Assembly: GCA_963729075.1 (NCBI GenBank)
Contig: CAVSMU010000013.1
Location: 31,502 to 95,501 of the forward strand
Source of the DNA: WHSW01 sp963729075
GTDB lineage: Bacteria > Actinomycetota > Thermoleophilia > Solirubrobacterales > 70-9
Length of the DNA: 64,000 bases
Direction: 5' to 3'
Both the position numbers and the translations under genes were made by a program. A model generated the notes under the pieces. It saw only the letters and a program-made list of their open reading frames with translations. It made no database searches and had not been told where the DNA came from. Below are positions 8,319-17,735 of the stretch, in pieces. Positions within the stretch are counted from its first letter, which is position 1; each line of letters opens with the position of its first letter.

Positions 8319-9053
8319 ATGAGGCCGGTCCACATCGGCTGCTCGGGCTGGAACTACAAGGACTGGCGCGAGCGCGTCTACCCGAAGGGCGTTCCGGCCT
8401 CGCGCTGGCTCGAGCACTACGCGACCCTGTTCGACACGGTCGAGGTCAACTCGACCTTCTATCGGCTGCCGAAGCGCGACGCGGTCGCCAACTGGGTGAA
8501 GAGCACCCCGGACGGGTTCGTGTTCTCGATCAAGGCAAGCCGCTACCTGACCCACATCAAGCGCCTGCGTGAGCTTCCGGAGCGCGTCCCGCGGCTGGCC
8601 GAGCGGATCGAGCCGCTGCTCGAGACGCCGAAGATGGGGCCGGTGCTGTGGCAGCTGCCCGAGAACTTCCAGCGCGACGACGAGCGGCTCGCGGGCGCCC
8701 TCGAGGTTCTGCCTCGCGACTGGCGCCATTGCTTCGAGTTTCGGCATCCGAGCTGGTTCGTGCCCGAGGTGTATGAGCTGCTGCGGCGCCATCGGGTCGC
8801 GCTCGTGATCGGCGACGACCCGAGACGGCCGTTTCAGGCTCACGAGCTGACTACAGATTGGACCTATATCCGTCTGCACCGCGGTTCCAGGGGCAGGCGC
8901 GGCAACTACTCGCCCACCGAGCTCGAGACCTGGAAACACCGGATCGCCGCCTGGCGCCGCGACACCGAGGTCTTCGTCTACGCGAACAACGACTGGGAGG
9001 CGTTCGCGGTCCGCAACGCCTCGTGGCTGCGCGACCGGCTGGCCGACGCCTGA
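8319..9053 (+). CDS. DUF72 (YecE-like) protein
   Basis: 244 residues, the family's normal length. It begins VHIGCSGWNYKDWRERVYP and continues with LFDTVEVNSTFYRLP, the two best conserved DUF72 segments, then FSIKASRYLTH, the LPENF segment and FEFRHPSWF. DUF72 proteins are TIM-barrel-like; their reaction is not established. ATG at 8319 follows GGGTAGGGGC. It diverges from the P-loop gene, with only 50 bp between the two starts, so promoters must overlap. Confidence 0.9.
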   Translation: MRPVHIGCSGWNYKDWRERVYPKGVPASRWLEHYATLFDTVEVNSTFYRLPKRDAVANWVKSTPDGFVFSIKASRYLTHIKRLRELPERVPRLAERIEPLLETPKMGPVLWQLPENFQRDDERLAGALEVLPRDWRHCFEFRHPSWFVPEVYELLRRHRVALVIGDDPRRPFQAHELTTDWTYIRLHRGSRGRRGNYSPTELETWKHRIAAWRRDTEVFVYANNDWEAFAVRNASWLRDRLADA

Positions 9054-9115
9054 GCGCGACGCTCGGCCGCGCGCCCCGCCGTTTCGCGGACCGCGCGCCG
9101 GGTAGACGGGCGGCC

Positions 9116-9262
9116 ATGGAGCTATCCCTACTTCTGATCGTGATCGGGATCGTGCTCGCCCTGCTCGTGCACTACGCGCTCGGCATCGCCGTGATCCTGA
9201 TCGGCCTCGTGCTGTTGCTGTGGCCGCGAATCCGCGGCAGCACGACGGCGCGCCGCGTCTAG
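9116..9262 (+). CDS. Small hydrophobic membrane peptide
   Basis: A 48-residue product starting at ATG 9116: two adjoining hydrophobic stretches (LLLIVIGIVLALLVHYALG and IAVILIGLVLLLWPR) and a basic tail ending in ARRV, as expected for a small inner-membrane protein with a cytoplasmic positive end. It sits 62 bp after the DUF72 gene on the same strand. Many actinobacteria carry such short DUF-like peptides; no function can be given. Confidence 0.6.
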   Translation: MELSLLLIVIGIVLALLVHYALGIAVILIGLVLLLWPRIRGSTTARRV

Positions 9263-9275
9263 CTCGCAGACTCTC

Positions 9276-10328
9276 TTAGGCGGTTGCGGTCCCGGGCGCG
9301 CTGCGCCCGACCGGGTGGTGGCACGCCGCCCAGTGCCCGCCGCCGTAGTCGACCAGCTGGGGCTCGACCTCCGAGCAGATCTCGGTCGCCCGCGGGCAGC
9401 GGGTGTGAAAGCGGCACGCCGCCGGCGGGTTGGCCGGACTCGGCACGTCACCCTCGAGCACCACGTGCTCGCGGGCCTCGTTGAGGCGCGGGTCGGGAAT
9501 CGGCACGGCCGACAGCAGCGAGACCGTGTACGGGTGGATCGGGTTCGAGTACACGTCCTCGGCGGGCCCGATCTCGACGATCTTGCCCAGGTACATGACC
9601 GCGATCCGGTCGGAAACGTGGCGGACCACGCCGAGGTCGTGGGCGACGAACACGTAGGTGAGCTCGAACTCTTCCTGCAGGTCCTCGAGCAGGTTGATGA
9701 TCTGCGCCTGGATCGAGACGTCGAGCGCTGAGACCGGCTCGTCGGCGATGATCATCTTCGGCTCCAGCGCAAGGGCGCGGGCGACCCCGATCCGCTGTCG
9801 CTGGCCGCCGGAGAACTCGTGCGGGAAGCGGTTGTAGTGCTCGGCGGAGAGGCCGACCCGCTCGAGCAGGTCCTGGACTCGGCGCTTGAGCTCGTCGCCC
9901 GACGCGACCCCGTGCAGCGCCAGCGGACCGCCGACGATCTGGCCCACGCGCTTGCGGGGATTCAGCGACGCGTAGGGGTCCTGGAAGATCATCTGCATCT
10001 CGCGACGCAGCGAGCGCAGCTGGCGGCGACCAAGGTCGGTCAGCTCGGTGCCGCGAAAGCGCACTGAGCCGGAGGTCGGACGGATCAGCTGCAGGATCGA
10101 TCGCGCCAGGGTCGACTTGCCGCAGCCAGACTCGCCGACGAGGCCGAGCGTCTCGCCCTCGGCGACCGAGAACGAGACGTCGTCGACCGCCTGCACGGCG
10201 CCGACCTGGCGGTCGATCAGCAGTCCCGACTTGATCGGGAAGTGCTTGACGAGGTTGCGGACCTCGAGCAGCGTGTCCTCGCGTACGGCGGCCGCCTGCA
10301 GCCCGGTGTCCGCCGTCACGGTGCTCAC
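9276..10328 (-). CDS. Peptide-type ABC importer ATPase, OppF/DppF-like
   Basis: 350 residues. Walker A is LVGESGCGKSTLARSIL, the Q loop MIFQDPYASLNPR, the signature FSGGQRQRIGVARALA, Walker B MIIADEPVSALD and the H loop VAHDLGVVRH. The C-terminal oligo/HPY region has CRFHTRCPRATEICSE, the Cys cluster typical of OppD/OppF ATPases. GTG at 10328 overlaps the upstream ATPase stop by four bases. It powers uptake of a peptide- or opine-like solute together with the four genes upstream. It is the last gene of the operon; the next gene is convergent. Confidence 0.92.
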   Translation of the reverse strand: MSTVTADTGLQAAAVREDTLLEVRNLVKHFPIKSGLLIDRQVGAVQAVDDVSFSVAEGETLGLVGESGCGKSTLARSILQLIRPTSGSVRFRGTELTDLGRRQLRSLRREMQMIFQDPYASLNPRKRVGQIVGGPLALHGVASGDELKRRVQDLLERVGLSAEHYNRFPHEFSGGQRQRIGVARALALEPKMIIADEPVSALDVSIQAQIINLLEDLQEEFELTYVFVAHDLGVVRHVSDRIAVMYLGKIVEIGPAEDVYSNPIHPYTVSLLSAVPIPDPRLNEAREHVVLEGDVPSPANPPAACRFHTRCPRATEICSEVEPQLVDYGGGHWAACHHPVGRSAPGTATA

Positions 10329-11365
10329 GCCGCCGGCGCCTCGAGCCCGATGTCGCCCGAATCCATCACACGCAGGGTCTTCTTCTGCTCGCCCGAGAGC
10401 CAGCACCGATCGAGGTGCCCGGTGCTGCCGCCGCGCTGCTCGAGCCCCGGGACCTCGGTGCAGCGATTGAACGCGTGCGGGCAGCGAGGTCGGAAGTGAC
10501 AGCCCTCCGGCGGTGAGAGCAGCGTCGGGGGCTGACCCTTGATCTGCGCCAAGCGCGCGGTCCGCGGCCGGTCGAGGCGCATGATCGAGCCCAGCAGCCC
10601 CCACGTGTAGGGATGCTGCGGGTCGTAGAAGATCTGCTCGAGGGTGCCCGCCTCGACCACCCGGCCGCCGTACATCACCAGCACGCGGTCGGCGATGTCG
10701 GCGACAACGCCGAGGTCGTGCGTGATCAGGATCACCGCCAGGCCGCGCTCCTCGTTCAGGTCCTTCAGCACGCGGATGATCTGCGCCTGGATCGTGACGT
10801 CGAGCGCCGTGGTGGGCTCGTCGGCGATCAGCATCGGCGGCTCGAGCGAGAGGCCCATCGCGATCATCGCGCGCTGGCGCATGCCGCCCGAGAACTCGTG
10901 CGGGTACTGCCGCACGCGCTCCTCGGCGGCCGGGATGCCGACCGCCTTCAGCAGCTCGACCGCCCGGTCGTTCGCCTCGTCCTTCGTGATGTCGCGGTGC
11001 GCCCTGATCTGCTCGGTGATCTGGTCGCCGACCTTGTAGACGGGGTTCAGCGACGTCATCGGGTCCTGGAAGATCATCGCGAGCTGCTCGCCGCGCACCC
11101 GCCGCAGCTCGTCGTCGGTGGCCGAGATCAGCTCCTGGTCACCGAGCTCCGCGCGCCCCGAGATCGTCGCGTTCGGGCTCCGCGTCAGACCCATCAGCGT
11201 CATCGCGGTCACCGACTTGCCCGATCCCGACTCGCCGACGATCGCCAGCACCTCGCCGGGCTTGAGCTCGAACGAGACCCCGTCGACGGCGCGCAGGACC
11301 CCGTCCTCGGTGCGGAAGTCGACCCGCAGGTCGTCGACCTTGAGCAGCGGAGCGGCCGTGCTCAT
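10325..11365 (-). CDS. Peptide-type ABC importer ATPase, OppD/DppD-like
   Basis: 346 residues. Walker A IVGESGSGKSVTAMTLMG, Q loop MIFQDPMTSLNPVYK, signature FSGGMRQRAMIAMGL, Walker B MLIADEPTTALDVT and switch His ITHDLGVVAD are all present. The C-terminus has CHFRPRCPHAFNRC, the OppD Cys motif. ATG at 11365 overlaps the permease stop (ATGA) and its own stop overlaps the OppF-like start, so both ATPases are translated in a coupled way. It forms the ATPase heterodimer with the gene at 9276-10328. Confidence 0.92.
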   Translation of the reverse strand: MSTAAPLLKVDDLRVDFRTEDGVLRAVDGVSFELKPGEVLAIVGESGSGKSVTAMTLMGLTRSPNATISGRAELGDQELISATDDELRRVRGEQLAMIFQDPMTSLNPVYKVGDQITEQIRAHRDITKDEANDRAVELLKAVGIPAAEERVRQYPHEFSGGMRQRAMIAMGLSLEPPMLIADEPTTALDVTIQAQIIRVLKDLNEERGLAVILITHDLGVVADIADRVLVMYGGRVVEAGTLEQIFYDPQHPYTWGLLGSIMRLDRPRTARLAQIKGQPPTLLSPPEGCHFRPRCPHAFNRCTEVPGLEQRGGSTGHLDRCWLSGEQKKTLRVMDSGDIGLEAPAA

Positions 11366-12345
11366 GCCGCGCTCTCGCTCGCCTCGAGCCGGATCCTGGG
11401 ATCGAGCCCCGCGTAGACGATGTCGACGATCGTGTTGAAGAAGACGACGAAGAAGGCGCCGAACATCGTCACGGCGAGGATCGGCGGCTGGTCGAGCTGT
11501 CCGATCGCATCGGCGGCGTACTGGCCGACGCCCTGGAGGTTGAAGACGGTCTCGGTGAGGATCGCGCCGCCGCCGATCACGACCGCGAAGTCGAGGCCCC
11601 AGAGCGTGACGACCGGGATCAGCGAGTTGCGCAGCACATGCTTGAGCAGCACCTGGCGCTCGGACAGCCCCTTCGCCCGCGCGGTGCGGACGAAGTCCTC
11701 GTTGATCGTGTCGAGGATGTTGCCGCGCAGGACCCGCGAGTAGAGGCCGATGAACAGGATCGAAAGCGCGATCCAGGGCAGGATCATGTGGTGGAGCCAC
11801 TCGAACGGGCTCTCCGTGAACTCGACGTAGCCGCCGTTCGGGAACAGCTCGAAGCCGAGCGTATTCGACAGCTCGAAGCCGAGGTAGTGGTTCATCAACG
11901 CCCCGATCCAGAACACGGGCATCGAGATCCCGACCAGGGCGAGCACGGTCAGTAATCGGTCCGAGACCTTGCCGGCCCGCATCGCGGTGAACAGGCCGAG
12001 GCCGACGCCGAAGAACATCCAGATGATCGCCGCGCCGATCGCCAGCGACAGGGTTCGCGGCAGGCCCTTCCAGATCTCGTCGACGACGTTGAGCTGGGTC
12101 GTGTAGCTGATCATGTCGCCGCTGAACAGCTTCTCCATCGTCGTGACGTACTGCGTGTAGATCGGCTCGTCGAAGCCCCACTCCTGGCGGATCGCCTCGA
12201 TCTGCTCCTCGGTCGGCTGCTTGCCCGCCATCCGCACAGCCGGGTCGTTGTTCGGGATCACGTTGAAGATCAGGAACGTGATCACCGAGACGGCGAACAG
12301 CACGAACACCATCGAGACGAGTCGGCGGACGACGAAGCGGGCCAT
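11362..12345 (-). CDS. ABC importer permease, OppB/DppB-like
   Basis: 327 residues, starting MARFVVRRLVSMVFVLF, the standard first helix of OppB/DppB permeases, with five or six hydrophobic helices. The cytoplasmic EAA loop reads NEDFVRTARAKGLSERQVLL, which docks on the ATPase. ATG at 12345 overlaps the stop of the upstream permease. The insert between the first two helices (NNDPAVRMAGKQPTEEQIE) is the usual extracytoplasmic part. Confidence 0.92.
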   Translation of the reverse strand: MARFVVRRLVSMVFVLFAVSVITFLIFNVIPNNDPAVRMAGKQPTEEQIEAIRQEWGFDEPIYTQYVTTMEKLFSGDMISYTTQLNVVDEIWKGLPRTLSLAIGAAIIWMFFGVGLGLFTAMRAGKVSDRLLTVLALVGISMPVFWIGALMNHYLGFELSNTLGFELFPNGGYVEFTESPFEWLHHMILPWIALSILFIGLYSRVLRGNILDTINEDFVRTARAKGLSERQVLLKHVLRNSLIPVVTLWGLDFAVVIGGGAILTETVFNLQGVGQYAADAIGQLDQPPILAVTMFGAFFVVFFNTIVDIVYAGLDPRIRLEASESAA

Positions 12346-13397
12346 CAGTGATCGATCTTCACCTTCGCCCGCGGGTCGAGCGCGTCGCGGACGCCGTCGC
12401 CGAAGACGTTCAGCGCGAGCACGGTCAGCACGAGCATCGCGCCCGGGACGATCGCCAGGTACGGCGCGGTGACGATCCGGTCGACGCCTTCGCTGATCAT
12501 CGTCCCCCAGGAGGCGTTCGGCGGCCTGACGCCGGCGCCGAGGAACGAGAGCGCCGCCTCGAGCAGGATCGCGTTCGCGACCAGGAGCGGGAAGAAGACG
12601 AGGATCGTCGAGGCGATGTTGGGCAGGATCTCGCCGAACATGATCCGCCACGAGCCCATGCCCTGGGCCCGCGCGGCCTCGACGAACTCCTTCTCGCGCA
12701 GGCTCAGCACCTGGCCGCGGAGCGGCCGCGCCAGGTATGGGATGTAGACGATCGTGATCACCAGGATCGGGATCGCGAGGCTGTCGCCCGAGATCGAGAT
12801 CGGCCCGAGCTTCAGGCCGCCTTCGGCAAGCGAGGTGCCGAGCGCGATCCCGAGCAGGATCACGGGGAACGCCCAGATGATGTCCATCAGGCGCGAGATC
12901 GCGGAATCGCTCCAGCCGCGCAGGTAGCCGGCGAGGACGCCGAAGATGATCGCGAGCAGGGTCGTGAACACCGCCGCGACGACCCCGATCAGCAGCGAGT
13001 TGCGCCCCCCGTAGAGCAGCCGGACCATGTTGTCGCGGCCGAGCTGGTCGGCGCCGAGGAAGAACTCGCCCTGCCAGGTGGGGCCGATGGGGACCCCGTC
13101 GAGGGCGACGACGTTGACGGTCTCGCCGTCCTTTTCGATCGTGTCGGTGAGGTGGTTCTCCTCCGGGGTCGTGTGGGCGATCTGATCGGCCCACAGCGGC
13201 GCCGCGAGGCAGGCTAGGACGAGGACGATGAACAGGGCGCCGAAGAACAGCGCGCTCTTGTCGCGGCGCAGCCGCCGTCCGGCTAGGCGCCAAGGGCTGG
13301 CTCCCGCAGGGGCCTTGCCCGTGTCCTCGACGCCCAGGGTACCGGGGGCTCCGAAGAGCTCCGGCTCCTCCGCGGTTATGACCTCGTCGGGTGCCAC
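12345..13397 (-). CDS. ABC importer permease, OppC/DppC-like
   Basis: 350 residues. A polar N-terminus of about 45 residues precedes the first helix (ALFFGALFIVLVLACLAA). The region FFLGADQLGRDNMVRLLYGG matches the OppC N-terminal signature (GTDxxGRD), and the EAA loop is EKEFVEAARAQGMGSWRIMF. GTG start at 13397. In this operon the C-type permease precedes the B-type, the reverse of the common order. The strong hairpin at 13459-13486 separates it from the substrate-binding gene upstream. Confidence 0.92.
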   Translation of the reverse strand: MAPDEVITAEEPELFGAPGTLGVEDTGKAPAGASPWRLAGRRLRRDKSALFFGALFIVLVLACLAAPLWADQIAHTTPEENHLTDTIEKDGETVNVVALDGVPIGPTWQGEFFLGADQLGRDNMVRLLYGGRNSLLIGVVAAVFTTLLAIIFGVLAGYLRGWSDSAISRLMDIIWAFPVILLGIALGTSLAEGGLKLGPISISGDSLAIPILVITIVYIPYLARPLRGQVLSLREKEFVEAARAQGMGSWRIMFGEILPNIASTILVFFPLLVANAILLEAALSFLGAGVRPPNASWGTMISEGVDRIVTAPYLAIVPGAMLVLTVLALNVFGDGVRDALDPRAKVKIDH

Positions 13398-13458
13398 CGC
13401 TCCTTGATTATCCCGCCAACACTGCGTTCAATCAAATGCGAGGCGTTCAAGCAGACGA

Positions 13459-13486
13459 GAGAGGGGCGCCTCGCGGCGCCCCTCTC
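13459..13486 (-). terminator. Strong intercistronic hairpin between binding-protein and permease genes
   Basis: A perfect 12-bp G/C-rich stem (GAGAGGGGCGCC pairs with GGCGCCCCTCTC) with a four-base loop. On the minus strand it follows the binding-protein stop (13499) and precedes the permease start (13397). There is no T run after it, so it is more likely a partial terminator or an RNA-stabilising hairpin that raises binding-protein expression over the permeases, as is known for many ABC importers. Confidence 0.6.
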
Positions 13487-13498
13487 GTCCGTTTCTTC

Positions 13499-15209
13499 CT
13501 ATTCGCCTTCCTTCAACGCCCACGTCGAGTAGTCGTTGAAGTACACCGGGTGGAACACCGCGGCGTCGTAGTCCATCCGCTCGGACATGAACTTCGCCAG
13601 CTTGCGGTGCCCGTACGGGGCGATGTAGCTCTGCGGCGGCTCGATCAGGTAGCGGTCGAGCTCCGACCAGTCGGTCGCCACGGCCTCGGTGTCGGTCTCC
13701 AGGCTCAGCCGGTCGATCTCGTCGTTGATCTTCGGGTCGTCGACGTTCCCGTTGTTCTGGTTGTTCGTCGGCTGGATCGAGTCCCCGTCAACCAGGAAGT
13801 AGAAGTTGAGCGGGTGCGGGAAGTCGGCGAACCAGTTCGTGAACCCGGTTTGGGCCGCGCGTCTTGTCGTTGCCGATCGTCTGGAAGTAGACGCCGCCGT
13901 CGAGGATCTCCGACGTCGGCGTCGAAGCCGATCTCGTTGAGCATGTCCGCGTACGCCTGGGTGACCTTGTCGGTCGGGTCGTCGTTGTTGCCGTAGACGG
14001 TGACCTTGGCCCCCTCGGCGCCGGCCTGCTTGATCAGGTCCTGCGCCTTCTTGATGTCGGGCGGCTGGGTCGGATCGCCGTACGGGCACTCGGTGGTGTC
14101 GAACGCCTCGTCGTAGCCGGGGAAGCCAGGGGGCAGGAACGAGCAGCCCGGCTGCAGCTCGCCCGCGAACAGGCGCGCCAGCGCCGGCTTGTCGATCCCG
14201 TAGTTGACCGCCTCGCGGACCAGCGGGTCGTCGAACGGGGCGATGCTGGCTGTCCATGAACCAGTAGTAGGTCGACGAGGTCGCGAACTCCTCGTAGCGG
14301 TCGTCGGCCTGCTCGATCACGGTCGGCTTCAGGTCCGCCGGGGGCGGGTCCTGCATGTAGTCGAGCTTGTTGTCGAGCACGTCCTGCGCCTGCTGGTTGG
14401 CGTTCTTGATGATCTGCGTCGTGATCTTGTCGAGCGCCGGGACCGGGATGTCCGGGATGTTGAGCTTCTCGAACTCGGGGTTCTTCTCGAGCACGAACTG
14501 GCGGTTCGGCACCGACTCCGTGATCATGAACGGACCGACGCCGGGCGGCGGGTCCTCGGTCAGGTTCTTGAACGGCGTGTCGCCCGGGACGATGCCCGCG
14601 AACCACATCGCGAGGATGTTCGAGAACGACGAGTCGGCCTCGGTGAGCTTGATCGTGATCTCGCCGGTCTGGTCGTTGGTCTCGATCCCGGAGATGTCGC
14701 CCTCCGGGTCGCCCTTCTCGAGGTACTCGGTCGCGCCCTCGATCGTCTGGTAGAAGGCGGAGCCGCCGGACTCGAGGTTCAGCACGCGCTTGATCGTGTG
14801 CTCGAAGTCGGAGGCCTTGACGTGCGGTGCCGTCCGAGAACTTGAGCCCGTCACGCAACGTCAGCGTGTAGGTCTTGCCGTCCGCGGAGATCTCGGGCAG
14901 GTCCTCGGCGAGGCCGGGGATCAGCTCGGCCCCCGCGGCGCCCTCCACGTGGGGATAGGTCAGCAGCGGCGTGTAGACCAGCCACAGCGGCTCGATGCCG
15001 TTGACGGTGTACGAGAGCGCCGGGTCGAGGTAGTCGGGCTGTGAGGTCTGCGAGATCGTGACCTCGCCGCCCTCGGCAGCAGCAGTGCCGCCGTCGTCGT
15101 CGTCGTCTCCGCCGCACGCGGCCAGTGTCGCGCTCGCTGCCAGCACCAGCGCCGCGAGCACCGCGTAAGGCTTCAGGCGGCGTCCGCGCCCGTCTTCGTT
15201 CCGGTTCAT
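13499..15209 (-). pseudogene. Peptide-type ABC substrate-binding lipoprotein, several frameshifts
   Basis: An SBP_bac_5-family protein of about 560 residues, split over three frames. It begins with a lipoprotein signal: hydrophobic LAALVLAASATLAACGG with the lipobox Cys. The start of the mature domain reads ISQTSQPDYLDPALSY and GLAEDLPEISADGKTYTL in the first frame. A second frame holds FEHTIKRVLNLESGGSAFY and PPPGVGPFMITESVPNRQF. After another shift come VNYGIDKPALARLFAGE and PPGFPGYDEAF, and the final part (GFTNWFADFPHPLNFYFLV) is in the second frame again. Breaks lie near 14830, 14250 and 13860-13910. Sequence quality within each piece is that of a working gene, so consensus errors are likely. 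It supplies ligand to the importer encoded downstream. Confidence 0.82.
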
Positions 15210-15396
15210 CTCTACCTCCCTGCGATCGTTGCGACCGCAGTCCCCGTTGACGTTGCGCGCTGGAACAAATCACATTTGGCAAGGGGCTGTTGCAGGGGGC
15301 CGAAACGGATTGCGCTTATTCGTTCAGCCAGACCGGCGATTCATTAACGAGAACGCCCAAACTTATTCAGTCCGATCCGTTCTTCTAACCAGGTTC

Positions 15397-16257
15397 TTAC
15401 CCTCCGGGGCTTGGAAACTGGCTGCGCAGCACCGCGTCCCACGCCCGGTCGGGCAGCAGTCGCCGCTGCGCGAGGGCGAGCCGGGCCGAGGCGGTGACCC
15501 TGTAACGCGGCCTCGGGTTGGCGCTCGAGATCGCCCGCTCGATCACCTTCGCCACCGCCTCCGGCCCGGCGCCGAGCCGTGCCATCGGCCCCTCGTAGAC
15601 GCCGACGGTCGCCGAGCCGACGGCCGCATTGAAGGAGGCGTAGGGGTCGTCGGCGGTCTCTGGCGCCTCGGCCTCCGACAGTGAGCCGGCGGCCGTCTCG
15701 CCGAACCGCGTCGTGATCAGCCCCGGCTCGACGATCACCACACGGACCCCGAAGCCGCGGACCTCCCAGCGCAGGGCATCCGAGAGCGCCTCCACCGCGT
15801 GCTTGGTCGCGTGGTAGGCGCCGCCTCCCGGGAAGGTCAGCTTGCCGCCCATCGAGCTGATGTTGACGATGGTCCCGCGCCCCGCCCGCCGCATCGCCGG
15901 CAGCACCAGCTGGCACATCCGCACGAGCCCGAACACGTTCGTCTCGAACTGCGCGCGGATCCGCTCCATCGGCAGGGTCTCCAGCGCGCCGGACTGGCTG
16001 TAGCCGGCGTTGTTGACGAGCGCCCCGACCGCGCCGTGCTCGCCCTCGACCGCGGCCACGGCGTCTCGCATCGAAGCTTCTTCGGTGACGTCCAGGGCGA
16101 GCGTCCTGCAGCCGCGGTCGGCGAGGTCGGCGATCCGTTCCGGTTCCCGCGCGGTGGCATAGACCGTCCAGCCCTTCGCGGCCAGCCTGCTCGCGGTCTC
16201 GTGGCCGATCCCCGACGAACAGCCGGTGATCAGTACGGCGCCCGGGTCCTCGCTCAT
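15397..16257 (-). CDS. Short-chain dehydrogenase/reductase
   Basis: 286 residues. The N-terminus has LITGCSSGIGHETASRLAAK (TGxxxGxG NAD(P) motif), then LVNNAGYSQSG (NNAG), IVNISSMGGK with the catalytic Ser, and YHATKHAVEALSDALRWE with the Tyr-x3-Lys pair. The C-terminal extension (about 60 residues) resembles the SDR subgroup near oxidoreductases acting on sterols or lipids; the substrate is not evident. It diverges from the alcohol dehydrogenase at 16317, with 59 bp between starts. Confidence 0.88.
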   Translation of the reverse strand: MSEDPGAVLITGCSSGIGHETASRLAAKGWTVYATAREPERIADLADRGCRTLALDVTEEASMRDAVAAVEGEHGAVGALVNNAGYSQSGALETLPMERIRAQFETNVFGLVRMCQLVLPAMRRAGRGTIVNISSMGGKLTFPGGGAYHATKHAVEALSDALRWEVRGFGVRVVIVEPGLITTRFGETAAGSLSEAEAPETADDPYASFNAAVGSATVGVYEGPMARLGAGPEAVAKVIERAISSANPRPRYRVTASARLALAQRRLLPDRAWDAVLRSQFPSPGG

Positions 16258-16316
16258 CTCGCCTCCTCGCAGTGGTCGGCCTAACCCTAGATGCCCGACG
16301 ACTAGAGTCCCCGCGC

Positions 16317-17351
16317 GTGAGAGCGGTGACCTTCCAAGCCCCCGGCGAGGTGCGCGTCGACGAGGTCCCCGAGCCCGAGCTGTCCGGCGCCGACGAGGCG
16401 ATCGTCCGCGTCGAGGCGAGCGGCGTCTGCGGCTCGGATCTGCACATCTACCACGGTCGGGTCGCGATCGAGCCCGGGTTCGTGATCGGCCACGAGTACG
16501 TCGGCACCATCGTCGCCGCGGGCGACGGCGTCCGCAGCGTCCGCGAGGGCGACCGCGTGCTCGGCACCTACTGCACCGCCTGCGGCGAGTGCTTCTTCTG
16601 CGCTCGCGGGGACTTCCACGAGTGCGACTACAGGCGGGTCTTCGGCCACGGCGCGACCCTTGGCTCGCTGGCCGGCGCCCAGGCGGAGCTGCTGCTCGTG
16701 CCCAACGCGGACCTCACCCTGCGCCATGTGCCGGCGGGGATGTCCGACGACGTCGCCCTGTTCGCCGGCGACGTGATGGGAACGGGCTGGCACGCGGTCG
16801 CCGAGACCGGCGTCGAGCAGGGCTCCACCGCCGCCGTCCTCGGCCTCGGCCCGGTCGGCCTGTGCGCGGTCCAGGCGGCGCTGGCACGCGGCGCCGAGCG
16901 GGTGATCGGAATCGACACGGTCGCTGAGCGTCTCGACCTCGCCCGGTCGTTCGGCGCCCAGGCGGTCCACCTCACCGAGGAGGATCCCCGCGCCGCGATC
17001 AAGGCGGCGACGGAGGGGCGCGGCGTCGACGCGACGATCGACGCGGTCGGCCATCCCGACGCGCTCGAGCTCGCCTGCCGGATCACGCGCAAGGCGGGCA
17101 CGGTCTCGGCGACCGGGGTCTACGCCGAGCGCATCGAAGTGCACATGGGGATCGTCTGGATCAAGGCCCTCACGCTGAAGACCGGGTTCGCGAACGTGAT
17201 CAAGCACGTCGACCCGGTGCTCGAGGCGCTCACGGCGGGAACGCTCGACCCGACTCCCCTGGTCACCCACCACATGGGCCTCGACGAGGCGCCCGACGCC
17301 TACGGCGTCTACGACCGCCGCGAGGCGCTCAAGATCGTGCTCGCGCCGTGA
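16317..17351 (+). CDS. Zinc-dependent alcohol dehydrogenase (MDR)
   Basis: 344 residues. Catalytic zinc ligands are visible: GVCGSDLHIYHG (Cys) and VIGHEYVGTI (GHE). The structural zinc lobe is GTYCTACGECFFCARGDFHEC with four Cys. The cofactor fold is AAVLGLGPVGLCAVQAALA followed by GIDTVAERLDLA (Asp, so NAD preferred). I chose GTG at 16317, which starts VRAVTFQAPGEVRVDEV, normal for this family; longer upstream reading gives no homologous sequence. It overlaps the CsaA-like gene by four bases. Confidence 0.9.
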   Translation: MRAVTFQAPGEVRVDEVPEPELSGADEAIVRVEASGVCGSDLHIYHGRVAIEPGFVIGHEYVGTIVAAGDGVRSVREGDRVLGTYCTACGECFFCARGDFHECDYRRVFGHGATLGSLAGAQAELLLVPNADLTLRHVPAGMSDDVALFAGDVMGTGWHAVAETGVEQGSTAAVLGLGPVGLCAVQAALARGAERVIGIDTVAERLDLARSFGAQAVHLTEEDPRAAIKAATEGRGVDATIDAVGHPDALELACRITRKAGTVSATGVYAERIEVHMGIVWIKALTLKTGFANVIKHVDPVLEALTAGTLDPTPLVTHHMGLDEAPDAYGVYDRREALKIVLAP

Positions 17352-17692
17352 GCGAAAGCCCGGAGATCACCTGGGAGCAGTTCGAGGCCGTCGACATGCG
17401 CGTCGGGCGGATCGTCGAGGTGAGCGACTTCCCGGAGGCCCGCGTCCCCGCCTGGAAGCTCGAGATCGACTTCGGGCCCGAGATCGGGACCCGTCGCTCG
17501 TCGGCCCAGATCACCAACTACTCGCGCGAGGAGCTCGAGGGCTCGCGGGTGGTGGCGGTGGTCAACTTCCCGCCGAAGCGGATCGGCCCGTTCGTCTCCG
17601 AGGTGCTGGTGCTCGGCGCGCTCGACGACGAGCTCGGCGTCGTCCTGTTGCGGCCGGATCGCGACGCGGCCCTGGGCGACCGCATCGCCTGA
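17348..17692 (+). CDS. csaA: CsaA-like tRNA-binding-domain protein
   Basis: 114 residues forming a single OB-fold tRNA-binding domain. It matches CsaA closely: FEAVDMRVGRIVEVSDFPEA, then RRSSAQITNYSREEL and VVAVVNFPPKRIGPFVSEVL. CsaA is a dimeric protein-export-associated chaperone known from Bacillus; its exact task in actinobacteria is open. GTG at 17348 overlaps the dehydrogenase stop (GTGA), so the two are co-translated. Confidence 0.9.
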   Translation: MSESPEITWEQFEAVDMRVGRIVEVSDFPEARVPAWKLEIDFGPEIGTRRSSAQITNYSREELEGSRVVAVVNFPPKRIGPFVSEVLVLGALDDELGVVLLRPDRDAALGDRIA

Positions 17693-17735
17693 GCAGTCGG
17701 TTTCCCCGCGATCTGCGAGGGTAGGCCCGGTTCGA

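Noticed and set aside
9276..10604. A longer OppF-like protein beginning at 10604
   Set aside because: The extra residues are the antisense of nothing and overlap the OppD-like coding end in another frame; GTG 10328 gives the coupled start.
10325..12181. A 618-residue OppD-like protein
   Set aside because: The first 270 residues are a shadow of the permease gene; the ATPase homology begins at ATG 11365.
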